64,000 nucleotides of DNA, taken from assembly GCF_016595155.1 (NCBI RefSeq), contig NZ_JAENGP010000011.1:83017-147016 (forward strand). Direction: 5' to 3'. Source of the stretch: Advenella mandrilli. Lineage in GTDB: Bacteria; Pseudomonadota; Gammaproteobacteria; Burkholderiales; Burkholderiaceae_B. Shown piece after piece: positions 18,755 through 27,188 of this stretch. The position numbers and the translations under genes are program-made. Under the pieces are notes generated by a model. That model had not been told where the DNA came from and searched no databases. It saw only the letters and a program-made list of their open reading frames with translations. The stretch's first letter is position 1. Each line of letters begins with the position of its first letter.

Positions 18755-20089
18755 ATGAATGCAAACGTAAAAAAACAGGGTTTGGATATCAGCCTTAACC
18801 TTTCAGGCGAGCAGGTGAATGTTGAAAAAAAGAACAAGGCTGGCAAGGCAGTAGCTGCCGCCTCTATCGGTAATGCGCTGGAGTGGTACGACTTTAGTGT
18901 ATTTGCGTTCTTTGCCAGTTACATTGGCCATAGTTTCTTTGTAGAAGGTGATGAGGTTTCCGCCTTGTTAAAAACTTTCCTGCTGTTTGCCGTTGGCTTT
19001 ATTGCCCGTCCCGTTGGCGCACTCTTTTTGGGCTCGTACGGTGACCGGGTAGGACGTAAGGCCGCGCTTACCTTGACCATTGGCATTATGGCGGTCGGTA
19101 CGTTTATTATTGCCGTAGCGCCACCCGTCTGGGTGATTGGTGTGGGCGCGCCCATCTTGCTTTTGATTGGGCGTTTATTGCAGGGCTTTTCGGCTGGTGG
19201 CGAAATTGGTGGTGCAACCGCGTTCCTGGTTGAAAGTGCACCGCCAGAGAAAAAAGCCAGTTATGCTGCATGGTTGCAGGCCAGTATGGGCATTTCCAAT
19301 ATTCTGGCGGCATTTGTCGGCATGATGATCACGACATTTTTTACGGATGACCAGATAACCGGATGGGCGTGGCGATTGCCTTTCCTGGTCGGTTTGTTGA
19401 TTATTCCAGTGGGTTACTATATTCGATATACCCTGGACGAAACCGCCGAATTCGAGGCGGAAAAGAAAACCATGGATTTGACGAAAAAGCAGCCGCTTTT
19501 TGATGTCATCAAGTTATATCCGCAGCACATGATCGTTGGCATTATGTTCTCTATCTTATGGACGGTCTGCGTTTACGTGTTGGTGATTTATATGCCAACC
19601 TATTATGCGGCTGCCAATATCGGCCTGGGATTCTCACGAAATGATGCCTTCACCGCTTCCCTGATCGGCAATATTTTCATGATTATCGGTTGTCTTTTCT
19701 CAGGAAGAATGGCGGATCGTTTTGGTGCTCCAATAGTGCTTAAACTTAGTTGCCTGGTTCTTGCTGTGGTTTCATTCCCCTTGTTGACATGGCTTCATGG
19801 CAGTCCCGAGTTTGGCAATCTGGTTGTGGTGCATATTATTTTGTGTTTTTCTGTTGCGCTGTTTTCAGGGGTCGCTCCTTCTGCCCTGGCTGGTTTGTTC
19901 CCAACCCAGGTGCGCTCTTCAGGCATGGCGGTTTCCTATAATATTGCGGCTATTTTCTTTGCCGGCTTCACCCCGGCCTTAATGACCTGGGCAACCACCA
20001 TTGATATCATGGCACCAAGCTATTACCTGGCCATTGCTTCTTTCATTGGTTATCTGGCAACGGTCTGGATGTACAAACTGGTTAAATAG
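18755..20089 (+). CDS. MFS transporter, metabolite:H+ symporter (MHS) family
   Basis: Inner-membrane permease of 444 residues with 12 predicted helices. IGNALEWYDFSVFAFFASYI is the classic first helix of the MHS family (ProP, KgtP, ShiA), and GSYGDRVGRKAAL is the loop 2-3 MFS signature. A strong AGGGAGA site precedes ATG 18755. The first 25 or so residues are a polar extension before the first helix. Its position between the two hydrolases and a regulator suggests uptake of the cyclic ureide or hydantoin; the substrate itself cannot be read. Confidence 0.85.
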   Translation: MNANVKKQGLDISLNLSGEQVNVEKKNKAGKAVAAASIGNALEWYDFSVFAFFASYIGHSFFVEGDEVSALLKTFLLFAVGFIARPVGALFLGSYGDRVGRKAALTLTIGIMAVGTFIIAVAPPVWVIGVGAPILLLIGRLLQGFSAGGEIGGATAFLVESAPPEKKASYAAWLQASMGISNILAAFVGMMITTFFTDDQITGWAWRLPFLVGLLIIPVGYYIRYTLDETAEFEAEKKTMDLTKKQPLFDVIKLYPQHMIVGIMFSILWTVCVYVLVIYMPTYYAAANIGLGFSRNDAFTASLIGNIFMIIGCLFSGRMADRFGAPIVLKLSCLVLAVVSFPLLTWLHGSPEFGNLVVVHIILCFSVALFSGVAPSALAGLFPTQVRSSGMAVSYNIAAIFFAGFTPALMTWATTIDIMAPSYYLAIASFIGYLATVWMYKLVK

Positions 20090-20104
20090 TTCATAATTGC
20101 GCTC

Positions 20105-21988
20105 ATGGGCGTAAAAAATATTCGCTTCCTTCGAAGCGTTGATTTTCGGGCAATGATTCAGTTCTGCCATTTGTGTCAAACCCAACATTTGGCCAAATCG
20201 GCAGAACAGCTTCAGATTGCCCGTTCTGGTTTAAGTGAAACGGTCCGGTTTCTTGAAAATAAATTCAAACTTAAATTATTCAGGCGGACGAATAAAAAAT
20301 TTTTGCCTACCGAGACCGCGCTGGTGCTAAGCAACGGGTTTCATCTATTGGGTTTGCTTGAATCATTCGCCAGGCGTAATGTCAATACAGCTCATCATGA
20401 GTTGTCATGGGTAAAAATAAAATTTCCAGTCCATTTTTATTGTGGTGATTTAAGCAAGGCATTTTTTCAAGCCCTTTATCAGTGTGCCGAAAAATTTCCC
20501 AAAACCTTATTCTGGCCCGAATTTACCAATAGCTATTTTGAAGGTGGGTTGACCGCAGAGGGGTGGGAGCCCGGGTGGTATAAAATTTCCCAATCTGACA
20601 TTGTCATTAATGCTCAATCAGGACATATCTCCCATAGCGGTTTTCTGAAAACCGGGCAGTGGGTCATGCTGCATGCACAGAGCGTGCTTTTGGAGCAAGC
20701 TTCTGGGGTACAGGATATTCGCCAGCATAAATTGATATTACCCAGAATGCCCTGGTCCTTATTGCAGCAAGCGGCCAATATTTGTACCGAACATGATTTT
20801 TCATTCGGATACGATGAAAATGATTATATTCAACTCTTGTCAGATCCGCCGCGCAGTCATAAAGTTGTCTTGCTCAATGAGATTTTTCTGGATCCAGCAT
20901 TTGACAGTCATTGGACAGTAACCCCTTTGTTGTGTGAAGAAAGGGCGGTGATGCAGGTGGCTCATTATGATGAGCATCCAGTGTTACGCTATTTTGAGCA
21001 GGTTTTTAGCCAGTGCCTGGCCGACGCTGAACCGGCAAGCTGCGGTTTTCAGCCCGCCACCAGTCTTAAGCAATGGCATTATTTTGACCGGGTGCTGGAG
21101 ACTGGATCCATGAGAAAGGCAGCGCATGAGTTGTTTCTGGCCCAACCTGCCATCAGTACGCAAATCCGGCATTTTGAACAGGCCCTGAATACCGTTGCGA
21201 TCAATCGTAAAAAAGGCAGCCGATCAATGGATATAACGCCAAGCGGCCTGTTTTTGGCGGATATTGCAAAAGGCATGCAAGAGGTGCTTGGTGGGCTGGA
21301 GACTTATCTTTCCAGTCAGCAACTCCAGCAGTGCAGGCATTTGTCTTTGGGTGTTTTGCCCAGTGTAGATGTGCATAGCAAGCTTAGCGAGCTGATTGTG
21401 AATCAGGTTGCGAAGTGGCAACAATATTATCCGGATGTGCGCCTGGAAATTCTAGAGGATAAGCAAAGTGTACTAACTGCCTTGTTGCGTAGCCAGCATA
21501 TTCATTTAGCCTTCATAGAAACAAAAGTACCCTGGCTTATCCAGGATTCGGTGTCGGTTCCAGAGGAAATGGGGATTGTTATTTCGCCTGTTTTATTACA
21601 GGCCATTGATGCCGGTAAAAAAAAGAAGCTGGGTTGGCCTGATATCAAGCATTATCCATTGGTGTTACCAAGGCGAGGGTCTGGTCTGCGAACGTTAATA
21701 GACCAGCATTGTTTTGAGCAGGGAATTGTGTTGCAGGCAGAGGTTGACTCAGACAGCCTGAATATTAATCAACGCTGGATTGTAGAAGGAAAGTATGCCG
21801 CTATTTTGCCGCAATCGGCGGCCGATAGCCTGATTCAGGCAGGGCAGGCCGTGTTTTTGCCGTTGTATCCTTCGCTTAAACGTATTTTGCGTTTGTCCTA
21901 CCTGAAAAACCGTCCATTAAATGATGTAGAAAAGAATCTGATTGATTTTTTGCGTTTTAGAATTGAAGCTTATTCAGATCTTAATTAA
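20105..21988 (+). CDS. Tandem LysR-type regulator (two HTH-effector units in one chain)
   Basis: Protein of 627 residues, about twice the usual 300 for a LysR-type regulator. Unit 1: HTH at residues 13-85 (AKSAEQLQIARSGLSETVRF, then LKLFRRTNKKFLPTETA) and a weakly conserved effector-like region to about 310. Unit 2: a second HTH from residue 320 (RKAAHELFLAQPAISTQIRH) and an effector domain from about residue 412 to the end. It reads without interruption. It lies 15 bp after the permease gene and probably controls the hydantoinase-type locus. Tandem LysR architecture is seen directly; mode of action is unknown. Confidence 0.82.
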   Translation: MGVKNIRFLRSVDFRAMIQFCHLCQTQHLAKSAEQLQIARSGLSETVRFLENKFKLKLFRRTNKKFLPTETALVLSNGFHLLGLLESFARRNVNTAHHELSWVKIKFPVHFYCGDLSKAFFQALYQCAEKFPKTLFWPEFTNSYFEGGLTAEGWEPGWYKISQSDIVINAQSGHISHSGFLKTGQWVMLHAQSVLLEQASGVQDIRQHKLILPRMPWSLLQQAANICTEHDFSFGYDENDYIQLLSDPPRSHKVVLLNEIFLDPAFDSHWTVTPLLCEERAVMQVAHYDEHPVLRYFEQVFSQCLADAEPASCGFQPATSLKQWHYFDRVLETGSMRKAAHELFLAQPAISTQIRHFEQALNTVAINRKKGSRSMDITPSGLFLADIAKGMQEVLGGLETYLSSQQLQQCRHLSLGVLPSVDVHSKLSELIVNQVAKWQQYYPDVRLEILEDKQSVLTALLRSQHIHLAFIETKVPWLIQDSVSVPEEMGIVISPVLLQAIDAGKKKKLGWPDIKHYPLVLPRRGSGLRTLIDQHCFEQGIVLQAEVDSDSLNINQRWIVEGKYAAILPQSAADSLIQAGQAVFLPLYPSLKRILRLSYLKNRPLNDVEKNLIDFLRFRIEAYSDLN

Positions 21989-22089
21989 AGGTGTCATGCA
22001 AAAAAACCAGTCAAACAGGATAAAAAAACTTCTTTGTCGTGTATTTGATACAAAAACAACAGCATTATTAATAAAAGTACGAAAGGGGG

Positions 22090-22117
22090 TTCACAAATCA
22101 AGAAAAACAGATATAAT
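22090..22117 (+). promoter_or_regulatory. Candidate sigma70 promoter of tRNA-Gln
   Basis: TTCACA (22090-22095) and a perfect TATAAT (22112-22117) are spaced by 16 bases, about 60 bases before the tRNA. No other gene start fits it. Confidence 0.45.
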
Positions 22118-22179
22118 TTCATCTTTCAGTTAACAAGCAATCTTTAGCAAGCTTGGTTAGCTGGCAGTACAAGAAATTT

Positions 22180-22256
22180 TGGGGCGTCGCCAAGCTGGTT
22201 AAGGCACTGGATTTTGATTCCAGCATGCGAAGGTTCGAATCCTTCCGCCCCAGCCA
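22180..22256 (+). tRNA. tRNA-Gln (anticodon TTG)
   Basis: 77-nt cloverleaf. The acceptor stem TGGGGCG pairs with CGCCCCA, followed by discriminator G and an encoded CCA. The anticodon stem CTGGA/TCCAG encloses the loop TTTTGAT with anticodon TTG, and the T arm contains GGTTCGAATCC. It sits just upstream of prs, its usual neighbour in Burkholderiales. Confidence 0.96.
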
Positions 22257-22281
22257 AAATCTCGTAAGTACATCATCGGAG

Positions 22282-22328
22282 CCGTCGGGCCTGGCCTATA
22301 AGTTGGGTTAAGGCTTCGCGGTTTTTTT
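22282..22328 (+). terminator. Possible terminator after tRNA-Gln
   Basis: An imperfect hairpin (CCG-internal loop-GCCT pairing with AGGC-internal loop-CGG) is followed by seven T. The stem is broken by an internal loop, so it is only a weak candidate; read-through into prs is also possible. Confidence 0.35.
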
Positions 22329-22363
22329 TATTTCATCTCATCTCACAAAAAATCCTCTCTATC

Positions 22364-23314
22364 ATGACTAACAACAACTTCATGATTTTCACTGGAACAG
22401 CAAACCCGCGTTTAGCTGTCAACGTAGTGAATCATCTTGACATGTCCCTTGGAAAAATGACTGTCGGGCGTTTCTCAGACGGGGAGGTGATGGTTGAAAT
22501 TCTTGAACACGTCCGTGGTCGTGATGTATTTGTTTTGCAGCCCACCTGCGCACCCACTAATGATAATTTAATGGAAATCATGACCATGGTTGATGCCTTG
22601 CGTCGTGCTTCGGCCGGTAGCATTACTGCCGCCATTCCTTATTTTGGCTATGCGCGCCAGGATCGCCGTCCGCGTTCCGCCCGTGTTGCCATTTCCGCCA
22701 AAGTGGTTGCCAACATGTTGCAAAGCGTTGGTGTTGATCGCATTCTTACCATGGATCTGCACGCCGACCAAATCCAGGGGTTTTTTGATATCCCTGTCGA
22801 TAACATCTATGCAGCGCCGGTTTTGTTGGCCGATATCGACCAGCGTAATCTTAGCAACCTGGTGGTGGTCTCTCCTGATATTGGTGGTGTGGTGCGTGCC
22901 CGCGCCCTGGCTAAACAGCTAGAGGCTGATCTGGCTATTATCGACAAACGCCGCCCACGTGCCAATGTATCTGAAGTCATGAATATTATCGGTGAGGTAG
23001 ATGGCCGTACCTGTATCATTATGGATGATATGGTAGATACCGCCGGAACCTTGTGCAAGGCCGCCGCTGCCCTGAAAGAGCGTGGTGCCGGTGCCGTTTA
23101 TGCTTATTGTACTCACCCGGTTTTGTCTGGCAATGCGATAGAACGCATTACCGAATCTGAACTTGATGAACTGGTGGTTACCGATACCATTCCTTTAGGC
23201 GAAAAGGCAGCAAACTGCCCTAAAATTCGTCAGCTTTCAACTGCGGCCTTATTGGGTGAAACCATTTTGCGTATTGCTCATGCCGAGTCGGTTAGCTCTT
23301 TGTTTGTAGATTAA
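22364..23314 (+). CDS. prs: Ribose-phosphate pyrophosphokinase (PRPP synthetase)
   Basis: Makes PRPP from ribose 5-phosphate and ATP for purine, pyrimidine, His, Trp and NAD synthesis; cytoplasmic. 316 residues, the normal length. [10 protein letters not shown] at the start, YFGYARQDR (ATP-binding flexible loop), [11 protein letters not shown] (divalent-cation signature near residue 130), and [11 protein letters not shown] (PRPP-binding loop near residue 219) are all present. Placed between tRNA-Gln and rplY, a standard betaproteobacterial order. Confidence 0.97.
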   Translation: MTNNNFMIFTGTANPRLAVNVVNHLDMSLGKMTVGRFSDGEVMVEILEHVRGRDVFVLQPTCAPTNDNLMEIMTMVDALRRASAGSITAAIPYFGYARQDRRPRSARVAISAKVVANMLQSVGVDRILTMDLHADQIQGFFDIPVDNIYAAPVLLADIDQRNLSNLVVVSPDIGGVVRARALAKQLEADLAIIDKRRPRANVSEVMNIIGEVDGRTCIIMDDMVDTAGTLCKAAAALKERGAGAVYAYCTHPVLSGNAIERITESELDELVVTDTIPLGEKAANCPKIRQLSTAALLGETILRIAHAESVSSLFVD

Positions 23315-23321
23315 TTTTCTG

Positions 23322-23345
23322 CCCGATGCTGGTCGCGGCATCGGG
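23322..23345 (+). terminator. Hairpin downstream of prs
   Basis: Perfect 8-bp stem CCCGATGC/GCATCGGG with an 8-base loop, 7 bp after the prs stop. It is not followed by a T run, so it may be a processing or attenuating hairpin rather than a strict intrinsic terminator. Confidence 0.4.
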
Positions 23346-23421
23346 ATTCGTAATTAGGCCATTAATGGTTTAATTTTTTATATTTATACGTATTTAAAAT
23401 ACGTTTGTTTTGGAGTATTCC

Positions 23422-24021
23422 ATGAAATTCACAGCCACATCGCGTAGTGTACAGGGATCGAGTGCGAGCCGCCGCCTGCGCCGCGCCGGCCGCGTTCCAG
23501 CCATCGTTTACGGTGGTAAAACTGACGCCCTTAGCATTGAGCTTGACCATAACGAAATCTTCCACGCATTGCGTAAAGAAGGTTTTCACGCTTCAGTCCT
23601 GAACATGGAGCTGGATGGTAATGTACAAAATGTATTGTTGCGTGCTGTTCAATGGCACCCTTACAAACCGCTGGTTATGCACGTTGACTTCCAGCGTGTT
23701 AGTGCTGACCAGGCCATTACCACCAAAGTACCCCTGCACTTCATCAATGAAGAAATTTCTCCAGCCGTTAAACTGCAAGGCGCACAAATTACCCGTGTTG
23801 CCAACGATGTTGAGATCACTTGTTTGCCTAGCAATTTGCCACAGTTTATCGAAGTGGACCTGGCTGGAATCGAAGCGGGTGGCGTATTCCACCTGAGCCA
23901 GATTGCAGCCCCTGAGGGTGTGCAGTTTGTTGTGATTGGTGATGATCCTGTCTTGGCGGCCGCTTCTACAGCAGTTGGCGAATCAGGTAACGACGCTGAA
24001 GATGGCGAAGCTGCTGAGTAA
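23422..24021 (+). CDS. rplY: 50S ribosomal protein L25/general stress protein Ctc
   Basis: 5S rRNA-binding ribosomal protein of the long Ctc form: an N-terminal L25 domain (residues 1-92, with SSASRRLRRAGRVPAIVYGG) and a C-terminal TL5/Ctc beta domain, ending in an acidic tail (NDAEDGEAAE). 199 residues. ATG 23422 is chosen over the in-frame TTG 23410 because GGAG at 23412-23415 sits at the right distance and the family starts MKF. Next to prs and pth as usual. Confidence 0.95.
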   Translation: MKFTATSRSVQGSSASRRLRRAGRVPAIVYGGKTDALSIELDHNEIFHALRKEGFHASVLNMELDGNVQNVLLRAVQWHPYKPLVMHVDFQRVSADQAITTKVPLHFINEEISPAVKLQGAQITRVANDVEITCLPSNLPQFIEVDLAGIEAGGVFHLSQIAAPEGVQFVVIGDDPVLAAASTAVGESGNDAEDGEAAE

Positions 24022-24087
24022 GTCGTAATATTACGTTCGAAATAAACAGGCAAAAAATTTATTCTGTCTGTTGTGTTTTGTTCATGA

Positions 24088-24125
24088 ATAGCCCCCGTAT
24101 TGCTTTTTGCTGTTCGGGGGCTATT
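24088..24125 (+). terminator. Hairpin between rplY and pth
   Basis: An 11-bp perfect stem (AATAGCCCCCG/CGGGGGCTATT) with a 17-base loop lies between the two genes and is followed by a short T-rich stretch. Probable terminator or attenuator for rplY; it ends 20 bp before the pth start. Confidence 0.55.
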
Positions 24126-24145
24126 GCTTTATAAGGTTGCTGATT

Positions 24146-24745
24146 ATGTCTTTATCCATTCGCCTGATTGTGGGCCTGGGCAATCCGGGCGGTCAATATG
24201 AAGCCACACGGCATAATGCCGGATTTTGGCTGGCCGATCATATTGCCGATGACCTGAATGCGTCATTCAAGCCGGAATCGGCTTTTTTTGGGCAAGTTGC
24301 CAAGGCAAAATATCAGGGAACCAATATTTTTTTGTTGAAACCGGCTACTTACATGAATCGTTCGGGTCAGGCGGTAAGTGCCTTGGCCCGGTTTTACAAG
24401 ATAGAGCCGGAAGAAATCCTTGTTTTGCACGATGAACTGGATTTGCCGCCCGGGCAGGTTAAACTGAAAAAAGGCGGTGGTCATGCGGGGCATAATGGTT
24501 TGCGGGATATTCAGTCAGCATTAGGCGGCCCGAACTTCTGGCGCCTGCGGTTGGGCATAGGGCATCCGCGCACAATGGGGCTGGCACAAAATGTGGCCGA
24601 TTATGTGTTGCATATGCCACGTAAAGAAGATATGCCCCTTATTGATGATGAAATCCGGCGCGCCCGTGTTATTGTTCCTTTGCTGCTGCAAGGAGAGTTT
24701 TCAAAAGCGTCCAGTTCCTTGCAAGAAACAAAAGGAATTGCCTAG
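24146..24745 (+). CDS. pth: Peptidyl-tRNA hydrolase
   Basis: Releases tRNA from peptidyl-tRNA dropped by stalled ribosomes. 199 residues. [20 protein letters not shown] contains the key Asn and the catalytic His of [23 protein letters not shown] (catalytic Asp) and [10 protein letters not shown] complete the family set. ATG 24146 is chosen because the fold begins at this strand; a longer TTG reading from 24107 would start inside the preceding hairpin. The next gene starts 2 bp after its stop. Confidence 0.95.
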   Translation: MSLSIRLIVGLGNPGGQYEATRHNAGFWLADHIADDLNASFKPESAFFGQVAKAKYQGTNIFLLKPATYMNRSGQAVSALARFYKIEPEEILVLHDELDLPPGQVKLKKGGGHAGHNGLRDIQSALGGPNFWRLRLGIGHPRTMGLAQNVADYVLHMPRKEDMPLIDDEIRRARVIVPLLLQGEFSKASSSLQETKGIA

Positions 24746-24747
24746 TC

Positions 24748-25506
24748 ATGAAGTCACCCAGTTTTCGACAGGAGTTTGCCGAATTTTTCCGCTATATCAG
24801 GCGTCCGGTGTTGGCGCCCCGCAAACCTTGTCGTGGTGGTGGCAATGGTTGGTGGAAAGACTGGGTGCCATCTACTTCTTTTGGCCGGATGTTGCAGTGG
24901 GCAGCGTGCCTGTGGATAATTAACATATTTGTGTTTGCGCCCATTGCCCTGACGGTTGCTAATAAAACCGGTGCGGCCCATCGAATTGATATCAACAACA
25001 TTCCATTTTTAATGGCTGCGCTGTGGGCACCTGTAGTTGAAGAGTTGTTATTCCGTTATTGCCTGCGTCGGCCACAGTTAAGCCTGTGGCTGATTCCCGT
25101 CATGACATCAGTGGTCATTATGGGCCCCGTGCTTCAGAGTATAGTGCTGCTATTGCTGGTGCTTATGCTAATTGTCATGCTGGATGTCTGGCAGCTTACT
25201 ACTAATGAGCATGCGTTAAAATGGAGTTGGCGCGTGCATTACCAAAAATTTTTCCCTCTGGTTTTTCATGGGTCAGTGCTTGTGTTTGCCGGCTTGCATT
25301 TATGGAATTTCAGGCTCAATGAAATGAATTGGTGGCTGATGCCTTTACTGGTATTGCCACAATGGTTTACAGGCATGGTGCTGGGCTGGATGCGTGTACG
25401 TGACGGAATTGGTACTTCAATTGCCATGCACATGATTTTCAATTCAGGCCCTGTTTTTCTGGTTTGGTTTTTATTGCAGTTCAGTCCTGAACTTGCCGCA
25501 ACTTGA
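24748..25506 (+). CDS. CPBP-family intramembrane metalloprotease
   Basis: Membrane protein of 252 residues with about six hydrophobic segments. The glutamate motif EELLFR (EExxxR, near residue 98), FAGLH (FxxxH) and HMIFN (HxxxN) give the three CPBP/Abi (Rce1-like) motifs in order, so the active-site set is complete. The family includes CAAX-type prenyl proteases and bacteriocin-immunity proteins. It begins 2 bp after pth and its stop reaches into the leader of the next gene. Substrate unknown. Confidence 0.8.
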   Translation: MKSPSFRQEFAEFFRYIRRPVLAPRKPCRGGGNGWWKDWVPSTSFGRMLQWAACLWIINIFVFAPIALTVANKTGAAHRIDINNIPFLMAALWAPVVEELLFRYCLRRPQLSLWLIPVMTSVVIMGPVLQSIVLLLLVLMLIVMLDVWQLTTNEHALKWSWRVHYQKFFPLVFHGSVLVFAGLHLWNFRLNEMNWWLMPLLVLPQWFTGMVLGWMRVRDGIGTSIAMHMIFNSGPVFLVWFLLQFSPELAAT

Positions 25507-25514
25507 GGTTTACT

Positions 25515-25883
25515 ATGAAAAGTGTAAAAATAATTTCTTCAGCCTTGTTTCTGGCTGTCTTTGTAGCGGGCTGTTCCGGCTATCGTCCTATTGTAGACGG
25601 GCAAGGCCGCGATATGTCCAATTACGAGTATGATCTTCGCGACTGCCAGAATTACGCCCGTCAGGTTGATGGTGCCGGCCGTACAGGCGGTGGTGCCCTT
25701 GCCGGGGCCGCGTTTGGCGCGGTACTGGGCCTGGTGGGTGGTGGTAATAGTAGTAATATTGCCCAGGCTGCCGGTGTTGGAGCGGTAACAGGGGCTGCTG
25801 CCGGTGGTGTTTCAACGGCGGCTTCGCAAAAACAGATTATCCGTAACTGTATGGTTGGTCGCGGTTATCGTGTACTTGATTAA
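25515..25883 (+). CDS. Glycine-zipper lipoprotein
   Basis: Small lipoprotein of 122 residues. The signal peptide ends in a lipobox VAGC (Cys about residue 20). The middle (GGGALAGAAFGAVLGLVGGG, then AAGVGAVTGAAAGG) is a glycine-zipper membrane-like segment, and a C-terminal Cys in IRNCMVGRGY matches the YMGG/glycine-zipper outer-membrane families. ATG 25515 is preferred to TTG 25503 because GAGG lies just before it. Likely outer-membrane associated; function not known. Confidence 0.75.
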   Translation: MKSVKIISSALFLAVFVAGCSGYRPIVDGQGRDMSNYEYDLRDCQNYARQVDGAGRTGGGALAGAAFGAVLGLVGGGNSSNIAQAAGVGAVTGAAAGGVSTAASQKQIIRNCMVGRGYRVLD

Positions 25884-25982
25884 CTCGCTTATTCTTCAGG
25901 GAAACGGGCCAATTCTCTGAATATGTGCCTCTCCCAGAGGTACAATAACGGGTTTCGTGCTTTGATTTATTAAGGATTTTCA

Positions 25983-27074
25983 ATGGCTCTTCAATGTGGC
26001 ATCGTTGGTTTACCCAACGTAGGCAAATCAACTTTGTTTAACGCGTTAACGAAAGCGGGAATTGCCGCCGAAAACTATCCGTTTTGTACTATCGAGCCCA
26101 ACGTAGGTATCGTGGAAGTACCCGATACGCGGCTTGATGATCTTGCCATTATTGTAAAACCGGAGCGCGTCCTGCCGGCCACTGTCGAGTTTGTAGATAT
26201 TGCCGGTCTGGTGGCTGGCGCCTCAAAAGGTGAGGGTCTGGGCAACCAGTTTCTGGCCAACATTCGCGAAACTGACGCCATTGTTCATGTGGTCCGCTGT
26301 TTTGAAGATGAAAACGTAGTGCACGTGGCCGGCAAGATTGATCCCATTTCAGACATAGAGGTCATTAATACCGAGCTGGCCCTGGCTGACATGTCTTCGG
26401 CAGAAAAAGCACTGCTAAAAGCCCAGAAAACCGCCCGTGCTGGCGATAAAGAAGGACAAAAACTGTGTTCTGTCCTGGAAAAAATTATTCCTGTCCTGAA
26501 TGAGGCCCGCCCTATCCGTTCACTGGATCTGGATGAAGAAGAGCAGGCCCTGATTAAATCCTATTGCTTTATTACCGCTAAACGTGCCATGTATGTGGCC
26601 AACGTGAAAGAAGACGGTTTTGAAAACAACTCGCATCTGGCTGCCGTGCAGGAATATGCCAAAGCAGAGGGTGCGCCTGTGGTGGCCGTCTGTGCCGCTA
26701 TTGAAGCGGAAATTGCCGACCTGGATGATGAAGATAAAGATGTCTTTCTGGCGGATATGGGCATGGAAGAGGCAGGCCTGAATCGTGTCATTCGTGCCGC
26801 GTACAACTTGCTGGGCCTGCAAACTTACTTTACCGCTGGCGTCAAGGAAGTCCGTGCCTGGACAATCCAGGTGGGCGATACGGCGCCCAGGGCGGCAGGT
26901 GTCATCCATACTGATTTTGAACGCGGTTTCATTCGTGCACAAACCATTGCATTTGATGACTTTATCAAATTCAAAGGAGAGCAGGGCGCGAAAGAAGCCG
27001 GTAAAATGCGGGCCGAGGGCAAAGAGTATGTGGTCAAGGATGGCGATGTCCTGAACTTCCTGTTCAACGTATGA
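25983..27074 (+). CDS. ychF: Redox-regulated ribosome-binding ATPase YchF
   Basis: Obg-related P-loop protein of 363 residues that prefers [18 protein letters not shown] (P loop), [20 protein letters not shown] (switch II), and NVKEDGF (in place of the NKxD specificity motif, as in YchF) are seen. The C-terminal TGS-like domain has [14 protein letters not shown] and ends in FLFNV, both family hallmarks. Conserved downstream partner of pth in many proteobacteria; here two extra genes separate them. Confidence 0.96.
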   Translation: MALQCGIVGLPNVGKSTLFNALTKAGIAAENYPFCTIEPNVGIVEVPDTRLDDLAIIVKPERVLPATVEFVDIAGLVAGASKGEGLGNQFLANIRETDAIVHVVRCFEDENVVHVAGKIDPISDIEVINTELALADMSSAEKALLKAQKTARAGDKEGQKLCSVLEKIIPVLNEARPIRSLDLDEEEQALIKSYCFITAKRAMYVANVKEDGFENNSHLAAVQEYAKAEGAPVVAVCAAIEAEIADLDDEDKDVFLADMGMEEAGLNRVIRAAYNLLGLQTYFTAGVKEVRAWTIQVGDTAPRAAGVIHTDFERGFIRAQTIAFDDFIKFKGEQGAKEAGKMRAEGKEYVVKDGDVLNFLFNV

Positions 27075-27111
27075 TCTAATCCCTACCCGATAAGTAAAAC
27101 TTGGGTTAGTA

Positions 27112-27162
27112 TTAAAGACTTGGGTATGCATTGGCGCATGTTGTGCCAATGCCGGTCTTTAA
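27112..27162. repeat. Nested inverted repeat between ychF and the asmA-like gene
   Basis: Two co-axial perfect stems: TTAAAGAC/GTCTTTAA (outer, 8 bp) and GCATTGGC/GCCAATGC (inner, 8 bp). There is no T run after it, so it may be a ychF 3' end or a structured leader of the following gene. Confidence 0.5.
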
Positions 27163-27188
27163 AATTTAGAGAGTGAAAAGAATCAGTC

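Noticed and set aside
15695..22256. Integrative element using tRNA-Gln as attachment site
   Set aside because: No integrase, no duplicate of the tRNA 3' end near 15700, and the cassette lies on the 5' side of the tRNA.
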